Shown one piece after another: positions 1-11,020 of a stretch of DNA of 64,000 nt. The translations under genes were made by a program, and so were the position numbers. Each line of letters starts with the position of its first letter. The stretch's first letter is position 1. The DNA is from Microbacterium sp. MYb66 (lineage in GTDB: Bacteria > Actinomycetota > Actinomycetes > Actinomycetales > Microbacteriaceae). The notes under the pieces are model-generated. The model searched no databases, was not told the DNA's origin, and was given only the letters and a program-made list of their open reading frames with translations. The stretch is from NCBI RefSeq assembly GCF_002979435.1, contig NZ_PCOV01000004.1, positions 186,001 to 250,000 of the forward strand, given 5' to 3'.

Positions 1-26
1 CGGCCTGCCACGCGACCGTGTTTGCG

Positions 27-62
27 TGGTCTGACCACACGCGATACTCTGTGGTCTGACCA
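27..62 (+). promoter_or_regulatory. Tandem GntR/FadR-type operators and promoter of the lldR-like gene
   Basis: Two identical 11-bp palindromes, TGGTCTGACCA, lie at 27-37 and 52-62, 25 bp apart. Both fit the FadR-subfamily operator pattern TNGTNNNACNA. A -10-like GATACT sits between them at 43-48, and the second copy abuts the AGGAGG ribosome site at 64-69. The layout implies negative autoregulation of the regulator that starts at 74, and of lldD behind it. The operators are seen directly; binding is inferred from the family. Confidence 0.8.
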
Positions 63-73
63 CAGGAGGCCGA

Positions 74-796
74 ATGGCGGAGCAGCCGGCACGCGCATGG
101 CGACTCGTGCTCGAGCACATCGAGCGCGACCTTCTCGACGCCCGCCTCGGCCCCGGTGATCGCCTGCCCTCGGAACGCGACCTCGCGACCGAGCTCGGCG
201 TCGGCCGCTCCAGCGTGCGCGAGGCCTTCCGGGTCCTCGAGGTGATGGGACTCATCCGCACCGCGACCGGCTCCGGCCCGCAGGCGGGAGCCATCGTCAT
301 CGCCACCCCGACCGGGGGGATGTCGGCGCTGCTGCGGCTGCAGGTCGCGGCTCAGGGCTTCGCACTGGACGACGTGGTGCGCACGCGTCTCGTGCTCGAA
401 GACGCGGTGGTCGCCGCGATGGCGTCGGCGCCCGTCCGCGACACGGCGCGCGCCCGCGAACTGCTGGAGGCGATGGATGCCACAGACCTCACGCCGTCCG
501 AGTTCCTCGCGCTCGACGCCCAGCTGCACCTCTCGCTCGCGGAGGCGAGCGGCAACACCGTCATCGCCGCGATGATGGCCGGTCTGCGGTCGTCGATCGA
601 GTCGTACGTGCAGGCCGGCGTCGACGCGATCCCGGACTGGGAGTCGATGGCGGTCACGCTCCGTGCCGAGCACCACGCCCTGGTCGCCGCGATCGACAGC
701 GGTGACATCGAGACGGCTCGAGACCTCGTCCGCGCGCACATCACCGGCTACTACACGTCCGCGGGCCTCACCCGCGACCTCCACCCCCAGAACTGA
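74..796 (+). CDS. FadR-subfamily GntR transcriptional regulator (LldR-like)
   Basis: A 240-aa regulator with an N-terminal GntR winged helix (about residues 10-75, with the typical [20 protein letters not shown] recognition region) and a C-terminal all-helical FCD ligand domain (about 90-230). AGGAGG sits 4 nt before the ATG. The gene lies 10 bp upstream of lldD on the same strand, so it probably senses L-lactate or a related hydroxy acid and represses both genes through the two operators in front of it. The family call is firm. The ligand is inferred from the neighbour; a glycolate-sensing role is the main alternative. Confidence 0.88.
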   Translation: MAEQPARAWRLVLEHIERDLLDARLGPGDRLPSERDLATELGVGRSSVREAFRVLEVMGLIRTATGSGPQAGAIVIATPTGGMSALLRLQVAAQGFALDDVVRTRLVLEDAVVAAMASAPVRDTARARELLEAMDATDLTPSEFLALDAQLHLSLAEASGNTVIAAMMAGLRSSIESYVQAGVDAIPDWESMAVTLRAEHHALVAAIDSGDIETARDLVRAHITGYYTSAGLTRDLHPQN

Positions 797-806
797 GAGG
801 CACATC

Positions 807-2066
807 ATGGTGCAGCGCCAGCTCCCCAATCCCGTCGAACTGCTCGAACTCATGAAGTTCAAGAAGCCGGAACTCGATGGCCGCAAGCGCCGCCTCGACG
901 CCGCGCTCACGATCGACGACCTCCGCCTGATCGCCAAGCGCCGCACGCCGAAGGCCGCCTTCGACTACACCGACGGCGCCGCAGAGGGCGAGCTCTCCCT
1001 GACCCGCGCGCGCCAGGCGTTCCAGGACGTGGAGTTCCACCCCGGCATCCTGCGACCGGCACCCGATGTCGACACGAGTGTCGAGATCCTCGGCGGGCCC
1101 TCCGCCCTGCCGTTCGGCATCGCGCCCACCGGCTTCACGCGTCTCATGCAGACCGAGGGAGAGGTGGCGGGGGCCGGCGCCGCCGCGGCCGCGGGGATCC
1201 CGTTCACGCTCTCCACGCTCGGCACGACGTCGATCGAGGGCGTGAAGGCCGCGAACCCGCACGGGCGCAACTGGTTCCAGCTCTACGTGATGCGCGACCG
1301 CGAGATCTCGTATGAGCTCGCGCGCCGTGCCTCCGCCTCCGGCTTCGACACGCTGCAGTTCACGGTCGACACCCCCGTCGCCGGCGCCCGCCTGCGCGAC
1401 AAGCGCAACGGCTTCAGCATCCCGCCGCAGCTCACGCTCGGGACGATCATCAACGCGATTCCGCGGCCCTGGTGGTGGTTCGACTTCCTGACGACGCCGA
1501 AGCTCGAGTTCGCGTCGCTCAGCGCCACCGGAGGCACGGTCGGCGAGCTGCTGGATGCCGCGATGGATCCGACGATCAGTTACGACGATCTCGCGGTGAT
1601 CCGCGACATCTGGCCCGGGAAGATCGTCATCAAGGGCGTGCAGAACGTCGAGGACTCCGTGCGTCTGCGTGACGAGGGAGTCGACGGCATCGTGCTCTCG
1701 AACCACGGTGGCCGCCAGCTCGACCGCGCGCCGATCCCGTTCCACCTGCTGCCCGAGGTGCGACGGGCGGTCGGCGACGACTTCACGGTGATGATCGACA
1801 CCGGCATCATGAACGGCGCCGACATCGTGGCAGCGGTGGCGCTCGGCGCCGACTTCACGCTCATCGGCCGCGCGTACCTCTACGGCCTCATGGCCGGTGG
1901 CCGCCAGGGTGTCGACCGCACGATCGCCATCCTGCGCAGCGAGATCGAGCGCACCATGCGGCTGCTGGGGGTGTCCTCGCTCGCCGAGCTCGAGCCCGGC
2001 CACGTGACGCAGCTCACCCGCCTGGTTCCCGTCGCTCGTGCTGCGGCCGAGGCGCGCACGCACTGA
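807..2066 (+). CDS. lldD: L-lactate dehydrogenase / alpha-hydroxy-acid oxidase (FMN-dependent)
   Basis: A 419-aa protein of the FMN-dependent alpha-hydroxy-acid dehydrogenase family, which oxidises L-lactate to pyruvate. The signature SNHGGRQLD, with the catalytic His and substrate-binding Arg, is present, and FMN-binding motifs follow ([18 protein letters not shown], then IGRAYLYG). Length matches the family (about 380-420 aa). The start at 807 is chosen because GAGAGG lies 6 nt upstream and the product begins with the usual short N-terminus; a longer in-frame start would overlap the regulator. It probably shares the regulator's transcript. No lactate permease is in the window. Confidence 0.88.
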   Translation: MVQRQLPNPVELLELMKFKKPELDGRKRRLDAALTIDDLRLIAKRRTPKAAFDYTDGAAEGELSLTRARQAFQDVEFHPGILRPAPDVDTSVEILGGPSALPFGIAPTGFTRLMQTEGEVAGAGAAAAAGIPFTLSTLGTTSIEGVKAANPHGRNWFQLYVMRDREISYELARRASASGFDTLQFTVDTPVAGARLRDKRNGFSIPPQLTLGTIINAIPRPWWWFDFLTTPKLEFASLSATGGTVGELLDAAMDPTISYDDLAVIRDIWPGKIVIKGVQNVEDSVRLRDEGVDGIVLSNHGGRQLDRAPIPFHLLPEVRRAVGDDFTVMIDTGIMNGADIVAAVALGADFTLIGRAYLYGLMAGGRQGVDRTIAILRSEIERTMRLLGVSSLAELEPGHVTQLTRLVPVARAAAEARTH

Positions 2067-2105
2067 GCCCGCTTGCCGCGCCCGCGCCGGACGCCCCCTC
2101 TGTTC

Positions 2106-2948
2106 TCAGGACTGCGGGGCGACGGCGCGGGTGCGCGGCGGCCAGGGGACCAGCATCGACGTCGTGCGGCGATACTCGGCATAGGCCGGGTACTTGGACG
2201 CGGTGATCGACTCGGTGAAGATCGTCGAGCCGATGAACAGCACCGTCAGCAGGGCGGGGCCGATGATGGTCGGGTTCAGCACGCCGCCGATCACTCCGGC
2301 CCCACCGGCCACCAGGGCGGTCGCGCCGATCGCGTAGAAGGCCCACCACTGCGCCTGCTCGAAGAAGAAGTTCGGGTGGCGGCTGTACCGGAACAGCCCC
2401 GTCGTCGCGAACCCCGGCGCGAGTGAGCCGCCCGCCTGCTTCTTGCGCTGGTGGAACCTCCACTGCTGCTGGTCGGCGATCGTCTCTCCGACGAGGAACG
2501 CGAGGAATGCGGCGATGAACAGCAGGTCCCACCCGGTGAGGGCGGCAGGGTTCTGGGCGGCGACCTGCGCCGGCAGCGTGATGAGCACGAGCAGCGTCAT
2601 CTGGTAGGCGATGATGAACAGCACGTTGAAGATCTGGAACTGCCAGGGGCGCATCCGCTCGCGTAGGATCGCCCACCGATAGTCCTCCATGCCGGTGTAG
2701 CCGCCCTTGCGTGCGAAGTTGAAGGTCAGGCGCGCGCCCCACGCCGTGGCGAGCACGCCCATCAGGACGACGCGCACGGATCCATCCCCGTTCGCGAACG
2801 CCCCCGCGACGAAGATCCAGACGTAGACCACCGGGACGATCGACCAGGCGCGGTCGACCCATGAGGTGTCGCGGGTGATCAGGGACAGGAGCCAGCACAG
2901 GGCGCTGGCGACCGCGGCGACGATGATGACGATCAGCAGAGCATCCAT
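2106..2948 (-). CDS. DUF1295 (steroid 5-alpha-reductase-like) membrane protein
   Basis: A 280-aa polytopic membrane protein with a hydrophobic N-terminus (about residues 2-25) and several further membrane spans. The C-terminal half has the RYSRHPNFFFEQAQWW segment typical of the DUF1295 / isoprenylcysteine methyltransferase-steroid reductase fold, where the His and Arg contact the cofactor in characterised relatives. The substrate is unknown. TAGCAT lies exactly 6 nt before the ATG and no ribosome-binding site is seen, which suggests a leaderless mRNA. It is convergent with lldD and probably monocistronic. Confidence 0.82.
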   Translation of the reverse strand: MDALLIVIIVAAVASALCWLLSLITRDTSWVDRAWSIVPVVYVWIFVAGAFANGDGSVRVVLMGVLATAWGARLTFNFARKGGYTGMEDYRWAILRERMRPWQFQIFNVLFIIAYQMTLLVLITLPAQVAAQNPAALTGWDLLFIAAFLAFLVGETIADQQQWRFHQRKKQAGGSLAPGFATTGLFRYSRHPNFFFEQAQWWAFYAIGATALVAGGAGVIGGVLNPTIIGPALLTVLFIGSTIFTESITASKYPAYAEYRRTTSMLVPWPPRTRAVAPQS

Positions 2949-3000
2949 GACGCCATGCTAGGACCCTCCTGCCACGCTGCGCCGCGCGACACCGCGGCGG

Positions 3001-3756
3001 TCAGAGCGTGAGCAGCAGTGCGTCGAGCTTCTCCGCGGTGTCTTCCCAGCCGTCGACGGCCACCGACGGCACGCCGATCGCGAGGACTGGATAGTCGTTC
3101 CCGCCCTCGTCGAGCCGGTCGCCGTAGAACAGCATGTCGGCGAGGGAGATGCCCGTGCGTTCGGCGAGCTGACGCATCCCGAAGGCCTTGTCGATGCCCG
3201 CCCGCGTGATGTCGATCGAGGTCGAGCCGCCCGAGCGCACTTCGAGGCCGGGGAGGCGCGCGGCGACCGCATCCCGCAAGGCGGCGCGCTTGGCTCCGGT
3301 CGGATCCCACGCGTGCTTCGTCTCGCGGGGCGCGCGCTGGCCCAGAGCGGAGAAGGTGACCTGCGACCCGCGGTCCTCGAGGATCTCGCCCCAGGGTTCG
3401 GCTTCCCAGAGTCCGAGTCGCTCGGCTTCTTCGCGCAGAGCCGTGAGCGCGGCGCGCTTCTCGTCGTCGCTGAGGTCGTGTGCGTATACGGCGACGAAGT
3501 CGGCGCCGTCGTGTCGCAGATAGCGCGTGCCGCACGTCGGCAGCAGGTGCAGCCGGGCGAGATCCGCGGCATCCGCGTCGCTGAGGCGGGCGACGACCTG
3601 CGAGCGGAACTGCGCCTCGTTCCCCCCGGAGATGATGGCGACGTCGACGGTGCGCAGAAGCTGCTGCAGAAGTGCGGCGATCCGCGGGTCGATCACTCCC
3701 TTGGACGGTGCGAGCGTGTCATCGAGGTCGAAGGCGACGAGTGCGGGCGCGGTCAT
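3001..3756 (-). CDS. HAD-IIB family hydrolase, phosphomannomutase-like
   Basis: A 251-aa HAD phosphatase fold. Motif I is DLDDT (nucleophile Asp10, acid Asp12), motif II is near ISGG, and motif IV is GDRLDEGGND near residue 207. The GDR...GGND arrangement and cap sequence resemble the eukaryotic-type PMM2 phosphomannomutases more than ordinary Cof phosphatases; the substrate is not determinable here. Its ATG overlaps the stop of the upstream vanZ-like gene (ATGA), so the two are translationally coupled. Confidence 0.8.
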   Translation of the reverse strand: MTAPALVAFDLDDTLAPSKGVIDPRIAALLQQLLRTVDVAIISGGNEAQFRSQVVARLSDADAADLARLHLLPTCGTRYLRHDGADFVAVYAHDLSDDEKRAALTALREEAERLGLWEAEPWGEILEDRGSQVTFSALGQRAPRETKHAWDPTGAKRAALRDAVAARLPGLEVRSGGSTSIDITRAGIDKAFGMRQLAERTGISLADMLFYGDRLDEGGNDYPVLAIGVPSVAVDGWEDTAEKLDALLLTL

Positions 3757-4229
3757 GATGTCTCCAGCCTAGAAGGCGGTCGCTGGGAAGACCGCGGGGA
3801 GAGGAGCAGCGTGCACAGCACGGCGAGGGCGACGCCGAGCAGGGAGCCGGCGGAGTTCGCCAGCACGTCGGTGACGGTCGCAGCACGGTGGGGAAGCGCG
3901 ACGCGCTGCACCGTCTCGATGGCGATGGAGAGCAACGGCCCGACCAGGAGCGAGAGGACCCAGATCCGACGGGGGAGCAGCACGAACGCGAAGATGCCGA
4001 CCGGCACGAACACGAGGACGTTCGCGATGATCTCCAAGCGGGTGAAGTCGAGCGAATCCCAGCCGAGACGGTGCGCGGTGCCGAGGACCAGGTCGAGCAG
4101 ATTCGGCAGGGACTCCTCGACCCGGGACGGCGTGAGCGTCAGCACGGCGAGTGCGATGAAGAAGGGGATGCCGAGGGCGAGCGCCCAGGCGCGGGTGAAG
4201 CGGCGCGGCGGCGGGAGCAGAGAGCTCAT
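3753..4229 (-). CDS. VanZ-family membrane protein
   Basis: A 158-aa protein with four predicted membrane helices and VanZ-like features: TLTPSR near the N-terminus, NVLVFVPVGIFAFVLLPRR, and the polar SIAIETVQ before a final pair of helices. VanZ-like proteins are linked to low-level teicoplanin resistance in enterococci, but most members have no defined role. The start at 4229 is chosen because GAAGGGA lies just upstream; the in-frame extension to 4295 runs through the terminator hairpin. It is coupled to the HAD gene by an ATGA overlap. Confidence 0.82.
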   Translation of the reverse strand: MSSLLPPPRRFTRAWALALGIPFFIALAVLTLTPSRVEESLPNLLDLVLGTAHRLGWDSLDFTRLEIIANVLVFVPVGIFAFVLLPRRIWVLSLLVGPLLSIAIETVQRVALPHRAATVTDVLANSAGSLLGVALAVLCTLLLSPRSSQRPPSRLETS

Positions 4230-4260
4230 GCGTTCCCTTCGTGCGCGGTCCCGGTACAGA

Positions 4261-4286
4261 GAAGGCCGCCCCTGAGGGCGGCCTTC
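4261..4286 (-). terminator. Hairpin terminator downstream of tRNA-Pro
   Basis: A perfect 10-bp GC-rich stem (4261-4270 with 4277-4286) with a 6-nt loop, 10 bp past the 3' end of tRNA-Pro on the minus strand and just before the vanZ-like gene. There is no T-run, as is common in high-GC actinobacteria. Confidence 0.7.
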
Positions 4287-4294
4287 CGGTGTCA

Positions 4295-4372
<78 letters not shown>

Positions 4373-4428
4373 TTTGCAACCCTCCGAGTCTACAGGGAAA
4401 ACTCCCGAGCACCGAATCGGGGCGGCGA

Positions 4429-5370
4429 TCAGCTCCGCGCCGTCAGCGTGAGCAGTGTCGCCTCCGGGCGGCACGCGAAGCGCACGGGGGCGTAGATGGA
4501 ATGACCGCATCCCGCGCTGACGTTCAGCGGTACGGTGCGGCCGCCGTGGGACCAGGTGCTCAGCCCCTTCGCCTGCTTGAGGGGGATGTCGCAGTTCGCC
4601 ACGAGAGCGCCGTAGCCGGGAAGGCAGACCTGCCCGCCGTGGGTGTGACCGCCCAGGATCGCGTCGGCGCCGAGGTCGGTGAACCCGTTGAGCACCCGCT
4701 GGTACGGCGCGTGGGTGACGCCCAGCACCGGGGTGTCGGCGTCGCGCGGTCCGAGGGCGGCGATGGCGTCGGGCAGTTCTTCGAGGCGGTCCCAGTCGCG
4801 ATGGGCGTCATTGACGCCGAAGAGGTCGACCTCGGAGCCGGCGAGGGTGAACCGCGCGGCCGCGTTGTTCAGGTCGGTCCAGCCCAGCTCGTCGGTGAAG
4901 TACCGGTCCATCGCATCGGTGTCGAGGAGAGCCGGTTCACGGTGCTTCTTGGAGGGGCCGAGGAAGTAGCGCAGCGGGTTGCGCGGCGAGGGAGCGGTGA
5001 CATCGTTCGAACCGTGCACGAAGACGCCGGGGATGCCGGCGAGCGGGTCGAAGGCGCGGCGGATGCCGTCGAGGCCGTTCGTGTGCCCGAGGTTGTCGCC
5101 GGTGTTGACGATGAGGTCGGGCTCGAGCTGTGCGAGGGATGCCAGCCAGTCCTGCTTGCGGTGCTGCCACGGCGCCATGTGCGCGTCGGACATGTGCAGG
5201 ATGCGCAGGGGCGCCGATCCGGGAGGGAGAGCGGCCGCGGTCGCCTCGCGGACGGTGAACAGGTACCGCTCGATGCCGATGCCCCAGACCGCGGCGGCGA
5301 CGCCCGCGGCCCCCACCGCGCCGAGCGCGATGAGGGCCGGGTGTGCCGTCCGGCGTGTGCCTACTGGCAC
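4429..5370 (-). CDS. Membrane-anchored metallophosphoesterase (YaeI-like)
   Basis: A 313-aa protein with one N-terminal membrane helix (about residues 11-35) and a calcineurin-like phosphoesterase domain. Its metal-binding motifs are in order: SDAH, NTGDN, GSND, a later VTHAP, and GGHTHGGQ. The substrate is unknown; relatives act on phospholipid-linked or nucleotide substrates. It overlaps the 3' end of the penicillin-binding protein gene by 10 bp, so the two form an operon and it probably acts at the membrane surface. Confidence 0.87.
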   Translation of the reverse strand: MPVGTRRTAHPALIALGAVGAAGVAAAVWGIGIERYLFTVREATAAALPPGSAPLRILHMSDAHMAPWQHRKQDWLASLAQLEPDLIVNTGDNLGHTNGLDGIRRAFDPLAGIPGVFVHGSNDVTAPSPRNPLRYFLGPSKKHREPALLDTDAMDRYFTDELGWTDLNNAAARFTLAGSEVDLFGVNDAHRDWDRLEELPDAIAALGPRDADTPVLGVTHAPYQRVLNGFTDLGADAILGGHTHGGQVCLPGYGALVANCDIPLKQAKGLSTWSHGGRTVPLNVSAGCGHSIYAPVRFACRPEATLLTLTARS

Positions 5371-7931
5371 GTCACGCCGACGGTCGTCGCCTTGCTGGCC
5401 GCCGAGCCCGGGGCGGGGTCGGTGCTGCTCACGACCGCTGTCGGTGGATTACAGGAGTTGTCGAACTCGATCGACGTGAAGCCGGCTCCTCCCAGAGCGG
5501 CGGCCGCCTGGGCTCTCGACATTCCGACCATGTTGGCGGGAACCGTCGTCCCCTGCCCGTTGCTGGTCGCGAGATTGATGGTCGCGCCACCGGCCGCCTG
5601 TCCGCTCGGATCCTGCGCCGCGACGAGGCCGGCTGCGATGCTGCTGTCGATCGATCCGCTGACGGAGACCTGGAAGCCTGCGCTTTCCAGGATCGATGTC
5701 GCCTCGTCGACCGACTTTCCGACGACGTCCGGGACCGACGACATCACCTGACGGATCAGCTTGTCGTCCGGGCGGGGGAAGGCGTCGCCGCCATAGGCGG
5801 CGTTGGCGGCCTCCTGCGCGGTGCGGGCCAACGGGTATCGCAGCTCGTTCAGGAGCCTGCCGTTGTAGCTCTTGCGGTAGATGTTCTCCTGGCCGTCGTA
5901 CCGGCCGGCCCAGACCGCGGTCGCGACCTTGGTGCTGGACTCGATCATCATGGTCGACCAGGTGTCGTGCGTACCGGTCTTGCCGATCAGCGGAGTGCCG
6001 TCGTTGGGGTTCGCCTGGCGACCCGTTCCCCCGCTGGCCATCACGCTCTGCAGGGCGTAGGCGGCGGTGGCGGCGACCTCGGGCGAGATCACGCCTTCGG
6101 TGCACGACGAGGCGGGCAGTGGGCGGTCCTTGCCGTCGGCGCCGATCACGCGGTCGATCGCGCGCGGCGTGCAGTAGGTGCCGCCGCTCGCGACGGTCGC
6201 GTAGGCGTTCGCCATGGCCAGCGGGGAGATGTACTTCGCTCCGAGCACGTCGGCGGGCACGTTCTCGTCGGTGGTCTTGTCGCCGTTGCCGAGCGTGACT
6301 CCCATGCGGTCGGCGACCTTGTTGATGTCGCACAGGTCGAGCTTCGACGCCATCGCGAAGAAACCACTGTTGAGAGAGTTCCTCGTGAAGTTCATCACGG
6401 TGTCGGTGGAACCTCCGCCGCCACCGAAGTTGCCGATCTCCTTCGTGTTGGCGACCATCGTGCCGCCACCGCAGGCGGCCGCGGTGAACTTCATGTTCGT
6501 CTGTACTCGTCCGTTGACGACCTCACGTACCGAGTGGCCCTTCTCGAGCCAGTCGATCAGGGTGAACAGCTTGTACGTCGACCCCACCTGGAAGCCGTCC
6601 GAGTTGCCGTGCGCCCGATCGCCCGCGAAGACGAGCGACGAGTATGCGAGGTCGCTGGTCGGCGTCTCGGTGAAGAGGGTGTTCTGCGTCATGGAGAGGA
6701 TCCGGCCCGTACCGACCTCGACCGAGACACCGGCCGCACCGAAGTGCTGGTCGTCGTAGTTGGCCGGGACGATCTCTGCCATCTTGTCCGCCGCAGGGGT
6801 CTGGATACGGAAGTCCAGCGAGGTGTAGATCTTCAGGCCGCCGCGACGGAGGAGGTCGGTCCGGTCCTGCTTGGTCTTGCCGAAGGCCTCGTCGTTCAGC
6901 ACGATCGACTTCACGTACTGGCAGAAGTACGCGCTGGTGCTCGCCGAAGCGCAGCCCTGGGTGGGCGGGTTGAGCACGGGCACGATCTCCGAGGCGTCGG
7001 CCTCGTCGTACTGCGCCTGGGTGATCTTGCCGTCTGCGAGCATGCGCCCGAGCACATAGTGACGACGGTCCTTCGTGAGGGAGTATCCGCTGTCGGCGGT
7101 GTTCAGCGCCTCGCCCTTGGCATTCGTGATGGTGCCTGCCGGCTTGTCGATGCGGTAGGTGTTCGGGTTCTGCACGATGCCGGCCAGAGTCGCGGCCTGC
7201 GCGACGGTCAGGTTCGCGGCGCTCGTCGAGAAGTAGAAGTTCGCCGCGGCCTCGATGCCGTAGACGGTGCCGCCGAAGTTGGCGATGTTCAGGTAGCCGA
7301 GCAGGATCTCGTTCTTGGAGAAGTCCTTCTCGATCTGGATCGCGAAGCGCATCTCCTGGAGCTTGCGCTCGATGCCCTTCGCGCCGGTCGCGTTGGTCGC
7401 GTCGCGCCAGCACTGCTCGAGGTCTTCGGAGTGGGTCTCGGACTCCGTGTCGACGTCCTGCTCGCACTGCTGGATCAGCACGTTCTTGACGAACTGCTGG
7501 CTGATCGTGGAAGCGCCGCGGCTGGAGGTGCCGCGCACGTTGTCGACGAGGGCCTTCACCGTGGCGCCGACGTTGACGCCGCCGTGGCTGTAGAAGTTCT
7601 TGTCCTCACTGGAGAGGATCGCGTCGTAGAGCGCCGGGGCGACCTGTTCGTAGGTCACCGGGATGCGGTTCTGCTCATAGAACGACGCGAGCTCGATCGG
7701 CGTGCCGTCAGGGAGGGACGCGTAGATCGTCGACTGCTCCATGGGCGTACCCGGGTTGAGGTTCTCGGGAAGCTGGTCGAAGAGAGTCAGTGCCTGGGTG
7801 CCTGCGAGGCCGGTCATCGCGAGGACGGGGGTGACGCTGGCAGTGACCAGGAGACCGGCGACGGCGCTCAGACCGACGAGCCCGACGAGACCGCCGAGCA
7901 CGCCTCTCACCGTGCGATTCTTTTGGGGCAT
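5361..7931 (-). CDS. Class A penicillin-binding protein with C-terminal PASTA domains
   Basis: An 856-aa bifunctional peptidoglycan synthase (PonA type). It has a membrane anchor at about residues 10-38 and a GT51 glycosyltransferase domain with catalytic Glu109 in SSEDKNFYSHGG and the GASTISQQFVKN motif. The transpeptidase has Ser451-X-X-Lys454, SLN at 519-521 and KTG at 651-653. Two PASTA domains (about 727-790 and 793-856) should bind peptidoglycan fragments. The start at 7931 is chosen because the membrane helix follows directly. TACGAT lies 7 nt before the ATG with no ribosome site, suggesting a leaderless transcript. Confidence 0.93.
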   Translation of the reverse strand: MPQKNRTVRGVLGGLVGLVGLSAVAGLLVTASVTPVLAMTGLAGTQALTLFDQLPENLNPGTPMEQSTIYASLPDGTPIELASFYEQNRIPVTYEQVAPALYDAILSSEDKNFYSHGGVNVGATVKALVDNVRGTSSRGASTISQQFVKNVLIQQCEQDVDTESETHSEDLEQCWRDATNATGAKGIERKLQEMRFAIQIEKDFSKNEILLGYLNIANFGGTVYGIEAAANFYFSTSAANLTVAQAATLAGIVQNPNTYRIDKPAGTITNAKGEALNTADSGYSLTKDRRHYVLGRMLADGKITQAQYDEADASEIVPVLNPPTQGCASASTSAYFCQYVKSIVLNDEAFGKTKQDRTDLLRRGGLKIYTSLDFRIQTPAADKMAEIVPANYDDQHFGAAGVSVEVGTGRILSMTQNTLFTETPTSDLAYSSLVFAGDRAHGNSDGFQVGSTYKLFTLIDWLEKGHSVREVVNGRVQTNMKFTAAACGGGTMVANTKEIGNFGGGGGSTDTVMNFTRNSLNSGFFAMASKLDLCDINKVADRMGVTLGNGDKTTDENVPADVLGAKYISPLAMANAYATVASGGTYCTPRAIDRVIGADGKDRPLPASSCTEGVISPEVAATAAYALQSVMASGGTGRQANPNDGTPLIGKTGTHDTWSTMMIESSTKVATAVWAGRYDGQENIYRKSYNGRLLNELRYPLARTAQEAANAAYGGDAFPRPDDKLIRQVMSSVPDVVGKSVDEATSILESAGFQVSVSGSIDSSIAAGLVAAQDPSGQAAGGATINLATSNGQGTTVPANMVGMSRAQAAAALGGAGFTSIEFDNSCNPPTAVVSSTDPAPGSAASKATTVGVTCQ

Positions 7932-8019
7932 ACGCTTGATCGTAGGGGAGTTCCCTGAATACCACCTTTGACGAGCCCGCCCGGAATCCCGGTGTCGCGC
8001 CCCGATCGACAGGAGTGCC

Positions 8020-8244
8020 ATGACTACGTGGGAGTACCTCACCACGCCGCTGCTGATCCACAACACCGCCGCGATCCTCAACAACTGGGGAAAGCAGGGC
8101 TGGGAGCTCGTGCAGGTCGTGCAGGGTCCCGAAGGCGGTCTCGTCGCGTACCTCAAGCGCCCCGTGACGTCGGACGCCTCGGCGAACGCCGGCCTCGCCG
8201 CTGCGGAGCAGGCCTCCCGTCAGTTCGAGGGAGGCCAGGCATGA
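8020..8244 (+). CDS. Small DUF4177-like protein
   Basis: A 74-aa soluble protein beginning MTTWEYLTTPLLIHN, with a WGKQGWELVQVV core typical of DUF4177-type small proteins. Its function is unknown. GGAG lies upstream, and its stop overlaps the RidA start (ATGA), so the two are cotranscribed. It is divergent from the penicillin-binding protein, a placement I believe is common in actinobacteria. Confidence 0.72.
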   Translation: MTTWEYLTTPLLIHNTAAILNNWGKQGWELVQVVQGPEGGLVAYLKRPVTSDASANAGLAAAEQASRQFEGGQA

Positions 8245-8699
8245 GCGTCGCCGCCCGTCTCGCCGAGCTCGGCATCGAGCTTCCCGCCGTCGCCGCCCCG
8301 GTCGCCGCCTACGTGCCGGCGGTCACCCATGGTGGACTCGTCTACACCTCCGGGCAGCTGCCCTTCGTCGACGGCGCGCTGCCGGCAGTCGGCAAGGTCG
8401 GTGCCGAGGTCTCCGCGGAGGATGCGAAGACCTATGCGCGCACCTGCGCCCTGAACGCGCTCGCCGCGGCAGCGGATGCCGCGGGTGGAATCGACCGCAT
8501 CGCCGGTGTGCTCCGTGTGGGCGGCTTCGTCGCCTCGGCGGAGGGCTTCACCGGTCAGCCCGGCATCGTCAACGGCGCGAGCGAGGTTCTCGGTGAGATC
8601 TTCGGCGACGCCGGGCGGCATGCTCGCGCTGCCGTCGGTGTTGCGGAACTGCCGCTGGGCAGTCCGGTCGAGGTCGAGGTCACCTTCCTCCTCGCCTGA
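8241..8699 (+). CDS. RidA family (YjgF/YER057c) protein
   Basis: A 152-aa RidA-type protein of the longer form (extended N-terminus SVAARLAELGIELP). It carries the GLVYTSGQLP strand, NALAAAADAAGGIDRI and the C-terminal ELPLGSPVEVEVTFLLA strand. RidA enzymes hydrolyse reactive enamine/imine intermediates from PLP enzymes; whether this paralogue keeps that activity is unknown. It is coupled to the DUF4177 gene by an ATGA overlap. Confidence 0.88.
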   Translation: MSVAARLAELGIELPAVAAPVAAYVPAVTHGGLVYTSGQLPFVDGALPAVGKVGAEVSAEDAKTYARTCALNALAAAADAAGGIDRIAGVLRVGGFVASAEGFTGQPGIVNGASEVLGEIFGDAGRHARAAVGVAELPLGSPVEVEVTFLLA

Positions 8700-8728
8700 C
8701 CTGAGCTGCGGCATCCGGTGCCGTGCTC

Positions 8729-8776
8729 GAACGACGAACGCGCCTCCCCGAAGCAGGGGAGGCGCGTTCGTCGTTC
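8729..8776. terminator. Strong bidirectional terminator between ridA and acs
   Basis: A perfect 21-bp inverted repeat (8729-8749 with 8756-8776) with a 6-nt loop, placed exactly between the convergent ridA and acs genes. It lacks a long T-run. Confidence 0.85.
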
Positions 8777-8787
8777 CGGAGGTAGTC

Positions 8788-10755
<1,968 letters not shown>

Positions 10756-10884
10756 CGGCAGGCGCTCCTTTGCGGCATACGGGTATCGCGAACATGATCG
10801 CGGGGGTGCGGCGACCAGGTCAGGGCGAATCTATCCTCGCGACCCATCGTCGCATACTGCCGAAAGTCGGTAGTGGTGCGGGTT

Positions 10885-10912
10885 TTGTCAGGACGGTCGC
10901 CTTGCGTACACT
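10885..10912 (+). promoter_or_regulatory. Promoter of the 6C-type RNA
   Basis: TTGTCA (10885-10890) and TACACT (10907-10912) are separated by 16 bp, a good match to the housekeeping sigma promoter. It predicts a start near 10919, immediately before the two C-loop hairpins. Confidence 0.6.
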
Positions 10913-10918
10913 CGACGA

Positions 10919-11020
10919 CAGCCGAAATTTCATTCCGGCCTTGGCGTGCCCGGTTCCCCCAATCGTGGACCGCCGTGGGCGGCATCTCATTCCCCCCGTG
11001 AGATGCCGCCCATTCCGTTG
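10919..11020 (+). ncRNA. 6C RNA (actinobacterial small RNA with C-rich hairpin loops)
   Basis: Two consecutive hairpins follow a good promoter. The first (10943-10974) has outer pairing GGCG/CGCC and an inner CGGTT/AATCG stem closing a loop of five C. The second (10977-11011) is a perfect 13-bp stem closing a loop with six C. Paired hairpins with C-run loops define the 6C RNA family, whose M. tuberculosis member (B11/6C sRNA) also sits beside the tad locus. Here it lies between acs and tadA. In mycobacteria this RNA base-pairs through the C-loops with G-rich mRNA sites. Ends are estimated from the promoter and the last hairpin. The rest of the 403-bp acs-tadA gap holds an operator-like palindrome and no gene. 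Confidence 0.75.

Noticed and set aside
5343..7958. Very long open frame antisense to the penicillin-binding protein gene
   Set aside because: Its composition (Arg/Gly/Val/Asp-rich, no domains) is the usual mirror of a high-GC gene; the opposite strand encodes an intact class A PBP.
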